A DNA stretch of 64,000 nt from an uncultured Spirochaetia bacterium (GTDB taxonomy: Bacteria; Spirochaetota; Spirochaetia; SZUA-6; Bin103): assembly GCA_958296075.1 (NCBI GenBank), contig CATQHW010000002.1, positions 558,001-622,000 on the forward strand, written 5' to 3'. The notes under the pieces are model-generated. The model had not been told where the DNA came from. It made no database searches and worked only from the letters and a program-made list of their open reading frames with translations. Position numbers and translations under genes: made by a program. This document shows, piece after piece, positions 20,126 to 28,170 of the stretch. Every line of letters starts with the position of its first letter. Position 1 is the stretch's first letter.

Positions 20126-21655
20126 ATGGAGTTCGTATGGTTCTTCATTCTTCCTCTCGCCGGTCTGCTGATCGGTTGGCTCGTCCGATGGTCATATGCC
20201 AGATTTGAACTCTCCTCCGCAGAGCAGAAGGCACGAAGAGTTCTCCAAGACGCGATTCGAGAGGCGCAAGAGAAGCAACGTGAAGCCCTTATCGAAACCA
20301 AGGACTTGCTGCTCGCCGAACGCGAGACGTTGGACCGGGAAGCACGGGACCAACGGCGCGAGATCGAGCGCTACGAACGGAAGGTCCGCCAGAGGGAAGA
20401 GAGCCTCCAGGAGCGACTCGAGACCGTAAGTCGTCAGGAACGAGCACTCGCGGAGCGCGAGCAGCAGGTAACGGAGCGAGAGGGCGCCGTCGATGAAGCC
20501 GGAGTCTTACTGAATGCAGAGATGGAGAAGGTCGCTCAGCTCACGGTCGAAGAGGCCAAGCAGCAACTGACCGCGAACATCGAAACGGAAGCTCGCCGGG
20601 ACGCTCACGATCTGGTGCGCCGCATTGAGGCGGAGGCGGCCGAGGGCGCCGAGCGGCGCTCACGGGCGATGATCGTCTCCGCGATGCAGCGCTTGGCGAC
20701 CGAGGTCACGGCGGAGACCAGCGTCAGCTCGGTCGATCTGCCCTCGGACGAGATGAAAGGCCGGATCATCGGCCGGGAGGGACGGAACATCCGTGCGCTG
20801 GAAACCCTCACGGGCGTCGACATCATCATCGACGATACGCCCGAAGCGGTGATCCTCTCGTGCTTCGATCCGGTTCGCAGGGAGACGGCGAAGCTTGCGC
20901 TGAAGCGGCTGGTCTCCGACGGACGCATCCACCCGGCGCGGATCGAAGAGGTCGTGCGCAAGGTGATGCGGGACCAGGAGCAGACGCTGTTCGAAGAGGG
21001 GCAGCGGGTGCTGTTCGAGCTCGGCATCCATGACATGCATCCCGACGGGGTGGCGGCGCTCGGCCGGCTGCGCTATCGAACCAGCTATGGGCAGAACCAG
21101 CTCGCCCACTCGAAAGAGGCATCGGTGTTGGCCGGTTTCATCGCCGTGGAGGTCGGCGCCGACACCAAGTCGGCAAAGCGGGCGGCCCTGCTGCACGACA
21201 TCGGCAAGGGCATGGTCTCCGACGGAGAGGTGGGACATGCCGAGCTCGGCATGGACCTGGCCCGGCGGATCGGTGAGAACGACGTAGTATGCAACGCGAT
21301 CGGATCGCACCACAACGACATCGAGCCCGCGTCGGTAGAGGCGATCATCGTCCAGATCGCCGATGCCATCTCCTCGTCGCGTCCGGGAGCGCGGCGGGAA
21401 GTGCTCGACAGCTACTTGAAGCGACTGGAGGACCTGGAACGCATTGCCGGCGAGTATGACGGCGTGGAGAAGACCTACGCGATTCAGGCGGGCCGCGAGC
21501 TCCGTATATTGGTGAGCGCCGACGAGGTCTCCGACGACCGCGCCGGCGAGTTGAGCCGCACGATCGCGCGCCGGATCGAGGACGAGGTCACGTACCCCGG
21601 CCGCATCAAGGTGACGGTGATCCGCGAGACCCGGATTACCGAGTACGCGCGGTAA
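20126..21655 (+). CDS. rny: Ribonuclease Y
   Basis: Membrane-anchored endoribonuclease that starts decay of many mRNAs; 509 aa, usual size. Domains in order: N-terminal membrane helix (FVWFFILPLAGLLIGWLV, 3-20), a long Arg/Glu coiled coil (about 30-200), a KH domain with GRIIGREGRNIR (212-223), and an HD domain with His328 in AHSKEAS and HD at 357-358 in LLHDIGK, followed by SHHNDIEP. It ends with TYPGRIKVTVIRETR, the family terminus. Downstream is ymdB, the common partner of rny in bacteria; the two genes are 11 bases apart. Confidence 0.97.
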   Translation: MEFVWFFILPLAGLLIGWLVRWSYARFELSSAEQKARRVLQDAIREAQEKQREALIETKDLLLAERETLDREARDQRREIERYERKVRQREESLQERLETVSRQERALAEREQQVTEREGAVDEAGVLLNAEMEKVAQLTVEEAKQQLTANIETEARRDAHDLVRRIEAEAAEGAERRSRAMIVSAMQRLATEVTAETSVSSVDLPSDEMKGRIIGREGRNIRALETLTGVDIIIDDTPEAVILSCFDPVRRETAKLALKRLVSDGRIHPARIEEVVRKVMRDQEQTLFEEGQRVLFELGIHDMHPDGVAALGRLRYRTSYGQNQLAHSKEASVLAGFIAVEVGADTKSAKRAALLHDIGKGMVSDGEVGHAELGMDLARRIGENDVVCNAIGSHHNDIEPASVEAIIVQIADAISSSRPGARREVLDSYLKRLEDLERIAGEYDGVEKTYAIQAGRELRILVSADEVSDDRAGELSRTIARRIEDEVTYPGRIKVTVIRETRITEYAR

Positions 21656-21666
21656 AGGGGCCGTCC

Positions 21667-22452
21667 ACGAACGTTCATATCGTCCTGATCGGGGACATCG
21701 TCGGCGATGCGGGCATGCACGCGGTATTCGCCGGTCTGCACGGCCTGCAGCGGCGCACTGGCGCCGCGGTGGTGATCGCCAACGGAGAGAACGCGGCCGA
21801 CGGGTATGGACTGACCCCGGAGTTGGTGGATCGCATCTTCGGATTCGGCGTCCACGTGATCACCTCGGGCAACCATGTCTGGCAGCATCCGGTGCTGCAC
21901 CGAACGCTTGATCGCGAGCAGCGCCTGCTGCGACCGGAGAACTACCTGGCCGACGCTCCGGGGCACGGGTGGTGCGTCGTGAGCGCGGCGGGGGCCGAAG
22001 TCGCCGTGCTCAACCTCCAGGGCCGGCACGCGCTTCCGTCGCCGCGCTGTCCGTTCCAGACCGCCGACAGCGCCGTCGCCGCCCTGCGCACCAAGGCATC
22101 CGTGATCGTCGTGGATCTCCACGCCGAGTCATTCGAGGAAAAGGAGGCGCTGGCGCTGCACCTGGACGGCCGGGTGTCGGCCGTGATCGGCACGCACACC
22201 CACGTGACCACGGCCGACGAACGCATTCTGCCGGGCGGCACTGCCTACATCACCGACGTTGGCATGACCGGCCCGAGCGGAGGCGTAATCGGCTTCGACG
22301 CGCACGACTCGGTGCGGCGCAGTCTGTCGCAGATGCCGCTGAAGCTGGCGGTCGCCGGCGGCGCCGGCACGCTGAACGCCGTGCACGTCGAGGTAGACGC
22401 CGGCAGTGGTCGAGCGCTTTCGATCGAACGCGTGCAGGTGGCGTACGGCTGA
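21667..22452 (+). CDS. ymdB: YmdB-family metallophosphodiesterase with an apparent ACG start
   Basis: YmdB-type calcineurin-like phosphoesterase, which in Bacillus hydrolyses 2',3'-cyclic nucleotides. Metal-site motifs are GDIVG (residues 9-13), ANGENAADGYGLT, TSGNHVWQH and GTHTHVTTADERIL, with AYITDVGMTGP near the end. The first ATG/GTG in frame (21715) lies after the essential Asp of GDIVG. Upstream in this frame there is no ATG, GTG or TTG, but ACG 21667 stands 6 bases after AAAGGGG (21654-21660) and gives a 261-residue protein starting (M)NVHIVLIGDIVG, the normal family length and N-terminus. Either ACG is used as start or the base is a sequence error. Confidence 0.85.
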   Translation, partial: TNVHIVLIGDIVGDAGMHAVFAGLHGLQRRTGAAVVIANGENAADGYGLTPELVDRIFGFGVHVITSGNHVWQHPVLHRTLDREQRLLRPENYLADAPGHGWCVVSAAGAEVAVLNLQGRHALPSPRCPFQTADSAVAALRTKASVIVVDLHAESFEEKEALALHLDGRVSAVIGTHTHVTTADERILPGGTAYITDVGMTGPSGGVIGFDAHDSVRRSLSQMPLKLAVAGGAGTLNAVHVEVDAGSGRALSIERVQVAYG

Positions 22453-22482
22453 CGGCCGGTCGTCGGCCGGGGTTCGCCGGAC

Positions 22483-23244
22483 TCAGGCGTCGAATGACTT
22501 GCGGGTCAGCGGTTCGCCGATGTATATCCCCTCGGGCCCCAGGTAGTCGACGTTCTTTCCGTCGATGAGCACCTGCACCGCGTCGACGGTAGGAAACTCG
22601 GTGGCCGAGTACACGAGCTGCTGCAGCCGCGCCAGGAGTCCTTGGCGACCGAGCGAGCTGAACCGGAACGCTTGGCCCAGGTCGATCACCGCGGTACCGT
22701 CGTGCACCGACACGCGGTGCAATTCCACCTCTTCGGGAAACAGGCTGATCAGATCGCGTCGCCGTTCGGCGGCGGTCGGTCCGGCCAGCAGCTCGCGCAG
22801 CACCGACGTAAGCGGCGGCCCGTCGGGGCTGACCTTCCGCTGGACCCCGTGGAGCCGTGTTTCGCCGTCATTGTCGACCAGCACGAAGAAGACGCGGGCC
22901 GTGCGGTCCTGAGCAGGCGGAGATGCGGGCGCTGACGCCGCCGTCGCGGCGTTCCCCGGATGCTGCGCGGGCGCGGGCTCCGGTGCGGGCGCAGGCTCCG
23001 TCGCGGACGCGGGGGTTCCCGTACGTCCGGCCGCCGGCTTCTGACTCGCGTACCCGTTCGGGGCCTTGCCCGACGGCCGCAACACCACTACCGGAGACGA
23101 GTTGTCCGGCCTCACCGCCGTGAAGAAGTCGGTCGAGTCGAGCACCCGTTCGATGGTCGGACGGCTGAACACGAACACGACCAGCACCGCCGTAACCAAG
23201 CCGAACCAGAACAGGAAACCGACCGACAATCGCCTGCGCGCCAT
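22483..23244 (-). CDS. Membrane-anchored GerMN-domain protein
   Basis: 253 aa from ATG 23244; an ATG at 23259 would add five residues. An N-terminal signal anchor (SVGFLFWFGLVTAVLVVFVF) is followed by a Pro/Ala/Glu-rich linker of repeated PAPEPAPA type, then a GerMN domain over roughly the last 135 residues (VFFVLVDNDGETRLHGVQR, LRELLAGPTAAERRRDLIS, DGTAVIDLGQAF). GerMN domains occur in envelope and spore germination proteins of unknown biochemical role. Convergent with ymdB (30-base gap) and divergent from der. Confidence 0.85.
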   Translation of the reverse strand: MARRRLSVGFLFWFGLVTAVLVVFVFSRPTIERVLDSTDFFTAVRPDNSSPVVVLRPSGKAPNGYASQKPAAGRTGTPASATEPAPAPEPAPAQHPGNAATAASAPASPPAQDRTARVFFVLVDNDGETRLHGVQRKVSPDGPPLTSVLRELLAGPTAAERRRDLISLFPEEVELHRVSVHDGTAVIDLGQAFRFSSLGRQGLLARLQQLVYSATEFPTVDAVQVLIDGKNVDYLGPEGIYIGEPLTRKSFDA

Positions 23245-23303
23245 GTCTACTGGAATCATCGGCACCCAGACCGGCCGATTTGACGCCGCCGCAGCCGCGG
23301 AGT

Positions 23304-23332
23304 TTGACAGTGCGGCCCGACGGACGTAACGT
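23304..23332 (+). promoter_or_regulatory. Candidate sigma-70 promoter of der
   Basis: TTGACA at 23304-23309 (consensus), a 17-bp spacer and TAACGT at 23327-23332, with about 33 bases left to ATG 23372. It lies in the divergent gap between der and the GerMN gene. Confidence 0.6.
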
Positions 23333-23371
23333 GCCGGCAGGCACCTCGCGCAGGGGTGCTCCCCCACTACC

Positions 23372-24742
23372 ATGACTGTCGCCATCCTTGGGCGGCCCAA
23401 CGTCGGCAAGTCCACCTTGTTCAATCGCCTCTGCCGCATCCGGCAGGCGATCACCCATGCGGAGCCCGGCGTCACCAGAGACCTCGGCTACGGCACGTGG
23501 AGCCTCGGCGGCGCGGCCAGCACGCTGATCGACTCCGGCGGCGTGATCACCGGCCGCAATGATGAGCCGCTTGCGGGCCAGGTGAGCGTCCGCGCTCGCG
23601 ATGCCGCTGCCGCCGCCGACGTGGTTCTGTTGGTCGTGGACTTCGACGGACCGACCGCTACCGACCACACGCTGGCCGACGATCTGCGCCGCAGCGGCAC
23701 GGAGCCGATCGTGGTGGTGAACAAGGCCGATCACGCCAGCCGGGACCCCGACGCGGCTCGATTCCATGAGCTGGGCTTCCGGGACGTGGTGGCGGTCTCG
23801 GCCGCCCACGGCCGCGGCATCGACACGCTGGCCGAGCTGGCAAGAACGCGTCTGGCCGCCGCGGCGGCGACTCGCATCGACGCGGCCGAACCGGCGGACG
23901 TCGGCCCGGAGAACGGCCCGGTGGTCCGTCTGGCGCTGCTCGGTCGCCCCAATACCGGCAAGTCGACCCTGTTGAACGCGCTCATCGGCCGGCCGCTGGC
24001 CCTGGTCGACTCCGCCCCCGGCACCACGCGGGATCCCGTGGTCGGCCGCTTCGCGGCGCGCGCAGTGCGGTTCGAAGCGATCGACACCGCGGGGCTGCGG
24101 CGGCGCGCCCGCGTGCACGAACCGGTGGAGTACTATTCCACGCAGCGCTCCGTGGCTGCGTTGGAGCGCAGCGACGTGGCGGTGCTGCTGGCGGACGCGC
24201 GCGAGGAGATCGCCGACCAGGACAAACGGCTGGCGTCGCTGGCGGTGCGGAAGGGAAACGGATTGGTGGTCGCGCTCAACAAGTGGGATCTGTGCCGGCC
24301 GCATGAACGCGAACGGGTGATCGCGCGGGCCCGCCACCACCTGCCGGCGCTCTCCTACGTACCGCTCGTCACGCTGTCCGCGCGTGCGCGCACCGGCGTC
24401 GCGGCCCTGATCGACGTCTGTGCCGAGGTCGGCCGGCAGCGCGCGCGCATGCTCCCCACCAGCCGGATCAACGAGGCGGTGCAACGCTGGAACCGCACGC
24501 CCGGCGCCGCCGGCGCGGCCAATCGAGCGGTGCCCGGTCGCCGGCCGTTGCGCGTGCAGTACGGCGTGCAGACCGGCGCGAACCCGGTGCGTCTGCTGTT
24601 CTTCGTCAACCGGGCTCAGGTGCCCGCCCACTACCGCCGCTTCCTGGAAAACCGGGCACGCGCCGACCTGGGCTTCGACCGGGTGCCGATCATCGTCGAC
24701 GTACGCGGGCCGTCCGCGGGCGGCCGCGCCGGCGCGCGCTGA
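23372..24742 (+). CDS. der: Ribosome-assembly GTPase Der (EngA)
   Basis: Double-GTPase needed for 50S maturation; 456 aa. First G domain: GRPNVGKST (7-15), DSGG in place of the usual DTGG at G3, NKAD at G4. Second G domain: GRPNTGKST, DTAGLRRRARV, NKWD. A C-terminal KH-like domain (RINEAVQRWN, RVQYGVQTGANPVRLLFFVN, HYRRFLEN) completes the family architecture. The Ser for Thr change in the first G3 motif is conservative. Confidence 0.97.
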   Translation: MTVAILGRPNVGKSTLFNRLCRIRQAITHAEPGVTRDLGYGTWSLGGAASTLIDSGGVITGRNDEPLAGQVSVRARDAAAAADVVLLVVDFDGPTATDHTLADDLRRSGTEPIVVVNKADHASRDPDAARFHELGFRDVVAVSAAHGRGIDTLAELARTRLAAAAATRIDAAEPADVGPENGPVVRLALLGRPNTGKSTLLNALIGRPLALVDSAPGTTRDPVVGRFAARAVRFEAIDTAGLRRRARVHEPVEYYSTQRSVAALERSDVAVLLADAREEIADQDKRLASLAVRKGNGLVVALNKWDLCRPHERERVIARARHHLPALSYVPLVTLSARARTGVAALIDVCAEVGRQRARMLPTSRINEAVQRWNRTPGAAGAANRAVPGRRPLRVQYGVQTGANPVRLLFFVNRAQVPAHYRRFLENRARADLGFDRVPIIVDVRGPSAGGRAGAR

Positions 24743-24754
24743 AAGGGGGGCGGT

Positions 24755-25156
24755 ACGTACTACTCGATCGGCCAGATCAGCGATCTGCTGGGCGTCAAAC
24801 CGCACATACTGCGCTACTGGGAGCGATCGATTCCCCTGATCGCCCCGCGCAAGAACGCCTACGGACGGCGGGTGTACGGCAGTTTCGAGGTGAACCTGTT
24901 GTTCCGCGTCCGCCATCTCCTCCGTGGAGCCCGGTACACGGTCGAAGGCGCACGCCGCCGTCTGTGGCAGGAGACCGAACGGGCCGACCCGCTGCTCCGG
25001 GCGCAACTGGCCGAGATACGTGACGAGCTGGTGGCGTCACTGGTCGCCGTCCGCTCCGCCCGCCGCACGCTGGACGGGCGCGCTCCCGCCGGCGGCGCGG
25101 CCGAGGCACCGGCGGGTCTCGCCGGGGACGGAGGGACGGCGCCGAGCACGTTGTAG
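24755..25156 (+). CDS. MerR-type helix-turn-helix regulator with an apparent ACG start
   Basis: 133 aa. The N-terminal winged helix reads (M)YYSIGQISDLLGVKPHILRYWER, then GRRVYGS, matching the spirochaetal MerR type; a helical segment (RHLLRGARYTVEGARRRL) and an Ala/Gly-rich tail follow. There is no ATG, GTG or TTG between the der stop (24740-24742, same frame) and GTG 24872, which would remove the DNA-binding helix. ACG 24755 lies 6 bases after AAAGGGG (24742-24748), the same arrangement as in ymdB. Read-through of the der TGA is the alternative. No effector domain is visible. Confidence 0.8.
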   Translation, partial: TYYSIGQISDLLGVKPHILRYWERSIPLIAPRKNAYGRRVYGSFEVNLLFRVRHLLRGARYTVEGARRRLWQETERADPLLRAQLAEIRDELVASLVAVRSARRTLDGRAPAGGAAEAPAGLAGDGGTAPSTL

Positions 25157-25203
25157 TTTTACGTCAAGAACGAGGCGTTTCGTACCGTCATTCAATAGGA
25201 AGG

Positions 25204-28170
25204 ATGAACGGGTACGTGTCGGCGGGAGCGCGCCTTCGCTTGGCGGCGTCGAGCCTCCTCGGGAGCGCCGTTTCCCGTGCTGGCGTGTGCTTGGCGATCG
25301 CCGCGGCTGCCGCTCCCATGGCCGTCTGGGCCAACGAGCGCGAGCTTCTCAAGGAGGCCGCCAAGCGCATGTCCGAAGGCGAGTACGAACTCGCCATGCA
25401 GGTCTACGACGCCTTTCTCACCCGCTATCCGAACTCCGAGTCGATCGCGGACGTCCAGTACGGCAGAGGCGTCTCGCTGTATCACCTGGGCCGCTATGAG
25501 GAGGCGCTGGAAACCTTCTATCTGATCGAAAACCGGTACCGGTTGGCCTCGTTCCGTGACGAGCTACCGTACTGGACCGGTATCGTCCGGTACCATCTCG
25601 GCGCATTCGAGGCTGCCGCGCTCGATTTCAAGCGCTCCGCGAGCTCGGACGCGGCGCCGGAGCGGCGGCAGCAGGCGCTGTTGTACCATGGGCTAGCCGA
25701 GCTGGGCGCCGGCCGCGTGGCCGCCGCTCAGGAGCCGCTGTCGGAGCTGCTCCGCCAGAGCGACGGGCTGACCGACGCCACGACGTCCTACGCTGCGGTG
25801 CTGCTTGCGCACAGCTACTTGGCGGGCGGTCAGCACGAGGAGTTGATCGCCTTCGCGTCCGGTCTGCCGACCGCATCCTATCCGCTTGGGTATCGCGACC
25901 GGCTCCTGTTCTACCAGGCCGAAGCGCTGTGGGCGCTCGACCGGGTGGAGTCGGCGACCGCGTTCTACCGGCAACTGGTGGGAGCCAATCCGGAGATCGC
26001 GGCGCCCGCTCATCGCCGGCTGTTCGCCGCGGCCCGCCGGGCCGGCGACATCGACGCGATGCAGAGCTGGACCGACAGCGCGGAGAGCCGCTTCGCTTCG
26101 TCCCCGGAGATACTGACCGACTTCTGGTTGCGTCTGGGCATCGAGAACTACGAACGGGGCGCGGACCAGCTCGCCGAGCTGTTCCTTCGCCGCGTATGGG
26201 ATCGGGAGCTGGCCGCGGGCCGGACGGAGGGCACGGCGCCGCTGTACCTGGCCATGGCGCTGATGCACGCCGACCCCTCTTCGGACGACGATCTCCTTTC
26301 GGAGGCGAAGGAGGTCCTCGCGCGGCTCATCGAGCTGGCGCCGGGCCGGTCGGCGGCGGCGCGGATGATGCTCGGCGGCATAGCGTTGGAGGAGCAGCGG
26401 TTCGCCGAAGCGGCAGCGCTGTACGACGACTTCGGACGGCGGTATCCGGAGTCCCCACGCCGCGCCGAAGCGGCCTACCTGGCCGCCTACGGGTTCTATC
26501 GAGCCGGCGACCTGTCGAACGCGGCCGGTGCGGCCGAGGAGGCGAGAAACGTCGTCAGGGGCAGCCGGTACCACGACGACCTGTTGCGCCTGCGGGCCAA
26601 CTTGGCGCGGAGCGACGGACGGCCGGACATCGCCCTGCAGCGTCTCGACGAGCTGATCGAGCTGCTCCCCGACGACGTCCCCGCGCAGATCGTTCGGATG
26701 AAGCTGGCATTCGACATGGACGATCACGTGGCCGTGGTCCAATACGCCGACTATCTGCGCGCCGCGTTCCCCAACCTGGCCGGCGGCGATCCCGGCGCGG
26801 ACGCCGTGGCCGCGTATCTGCAAGGGGTGTCGGAGATCGCCCTCAAGCGCTATCGCAATGGGATCGAGCTGCTCCGCCGGCCGGGACTACAACGTGCGAT
26901 GGGCGGCGAGCTGGCCAATCTGGCCGCGGACGCGGACTACTGGCTCGGGTGGGCGCTGTACCGACTCGGCGAGTTCGAGGAGGCGGCTGCTGTGTTGGAG
27001 AGCCGGGAGAACGACGACGAAGCGTTGTACTTGGCCGCGTGGGCGTACTACAGCGACGAACGGTTCGAGGAGGCGGCTGTCCGTTTCGAGGATCTGGCTG
27101 AGCGCGCAGGCGCCAGCTTGGCAGCCAAAGCTCGATACCTGTACGCGAAGAGCCTGCGCAACCTGCGCCGAATGGCGGATGCGCAACGCTCCTACCGCGA
27201 CGTATGGGAGCGGTACCCGGCCGACGGCATCGCCGACGACGCGTTGTTCGAGTACGCGGAGACCGCCGCCGAGGCCGGCGACGCGGAGCGCGCCGTGACG
27301 GCGTTCGACACCCTGATCGATCGCTACCCGGACAGCATACTGCGCGCCGAGGCGCTGTTTCGGAGCGCTGAGGCGCTGTTCGAGGAGGGCCACTACCGTC
27401 GCGCCAAGGATGGATTCTTCCGGTACCGGCAGGAGTATCCCGCCGGGGAGTCGATTCCGGCCGCCCTCTATTGGGGAGGCTTGGCGGCGCAACGGCTGGA
27501 GGAGCCGTTGGCAGCGGTGTTCCTGTGGTCGAATCTGATCGATCGCTTCCCGGACAGCACCTTTCATCCCGAGGCCCTGAACCTGCGGGCGGACGTATAC
27601 GTGGCGGAGGCGGACTACGGCGCCGCCCTGCGGAGCCTCGACGAGCTGATGGCCCGGCATCCGGACCAGGCGAAAGCGCTGGGCACGAAGGATCGTATGG
27701 CGGAGGTCCGACTGTTGATGTCCGGTCTGACCGGCAGGGAGGCCGAGCTGTCGGCCTCGGTGGCGCGACTGGGCGGCGACACGACCGCGGAGGGGCGGAA
27801 GGCGATGCTGGAGCTTGCGCGTCTGTACCTCCTCGACGAGACGGCGCCTGCCGATCGCGCCGTCGGACTGCTGAAGGACGTGATCTCGACCGCCAAGGAT
27901 TCGACCGTTCTGGCGCGCGCTCACCTCTCGCTCGGCGAGTACTACCTGCGGCGCCAGGACCCGACGGCGGCCGCCGAGGCGTTTCTCGACGCTGCCCTGG
28001 TAGACGGTGCCGAGGAGGACCTGCGCGTGGAGGCGATCTATCGGTCGGCCAACGCCGAAGCTCAAGCCAGTCGTCCGGACGCTGCGCGAGCGCTCGCGCA
28101 GCGGATACTGGACAACTTCCCGGAGTCGCCGTGGGCGGGAGCCGCGCGCGCGATCGTAGGCGAGGAGTGA
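25204..28170 (+). CDS. Large periplasmic TPR-repeat protein
   Basis: 988 aa. ATG 25204 follows AGGAAGG. A signal peptide of about 43 residues (hydrophobic VCLAIAAAAAPMAVWA, cleavage near Ala43) is followed by about twenty degenerate tetratricopeptide units, e.g. GEYELAMQVYDAFLTRYPNS, GRYEEALETFYLIENRY, RFAEAAALYDDFGRRYPESP, GDAERAVTAFDTLIDRYPDS. No enzymatic motif. YbgF/BamD-like TPR proteins in this setting organise envelope complexes. It overlaps the next gene (TGATG), and exbB-exbD-tonB follow, so a role in an energised envelope machine is inferred, not shown. Confidence 0.85.
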   Translation: MNGYVSAGARLRLAASSLLGSAVSRAGVCLAIAAAAAPMAVWANERELLKEAAKRMSEGEYELAMQVYDAFLTRYPNSESIADVQYGRGVSLYHLGRYEEALETFYLIENRYRLASFRDELPYWTGIVRYHLGAFEAAALDFKRSASSDAAPERRQQALLYHGLAELGAGRVAAAQEPLSELLRQSDGLTDATTSYAAVLLAHSYLAGGQHEELIAFASGLPTASYPLGYRDRLLFYQAEALWALDRVESATAFYRQLVGANPEIAAPAHRRLFAAARRAGDIDAMQSWTDSAESRFASSPEILTDFWLRLGIENYERGADQLAELFLRRVWDRELAAGRTEGTAPLYLAMALMHADPSSDDDLLSEAKEVLARLIELAPGRSAAARMMLGGIALEEQRFAEAAALYDDFGRRYPESPRRAEAAYLAAYGFYRAGDLSNAAGAAEEARNVVRGSRYHDDLLRLRANLARSDGRPDIALQRLDELIELLPDDVPAQIVRMKLAFDMDDHVAVVQYADYLRAAFPNLAGGDPGADAVAAYLQGVSEIALKRYRNGIELLRRPGLQRAMGGELANLAADADYWLGWALYRLGEFEEAAAVLESRENDDEALYLAAWAYYSDERFEEAAVRFEDLAERAGASLAAKARYLYAKSLRNLRRMADAQRSYRDVWERYPADGIADDALFEYAETAAEAGDAERAVTAFDTLIDRYPDSILRAEALFRSAEALFEEGHYRRAKDGFFRYRQEYPAGESIPAALYWGGLAAQRLEEPLAAVFLWSNLIDRFPDSTFHPEALNLRADVYVAEADYGAALRSLDELMARHPDQAKALGTKDRMAEVRLLMSGLTGREAELSASVARLGGDTTAEGRKAMLELARLYLLDETAPADRAVGLLKDVISTAKDSTVLARAHLSLGEYYLRRQDPTAAAEAFLDAALVDGAEEDLRVEAIYRSANAEAQASRPDAARALAQRILDNFPESPWAGAARAIVGEE

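Noticed and set aside
18403-20301. 632-codon minus-strand open frame opposite rplQ and the two unknown genes
   Set aside because: Arg/Pro/Gln-rich shadow with no ribosome-binding site or motif; the + strand reading has coherent membrane helices and overlaps typical of the operon.
22453-22482. Terminator between ymdB and the GerMN gene
   Set aside because: A GGCCGG/CGGCC hairpin is possible but no T-run lies on either side.
22868-25006. 712-codon minus-strand open frame opposite der
   Set aside because: Overlaps essential der on the other strand and shows no homology.
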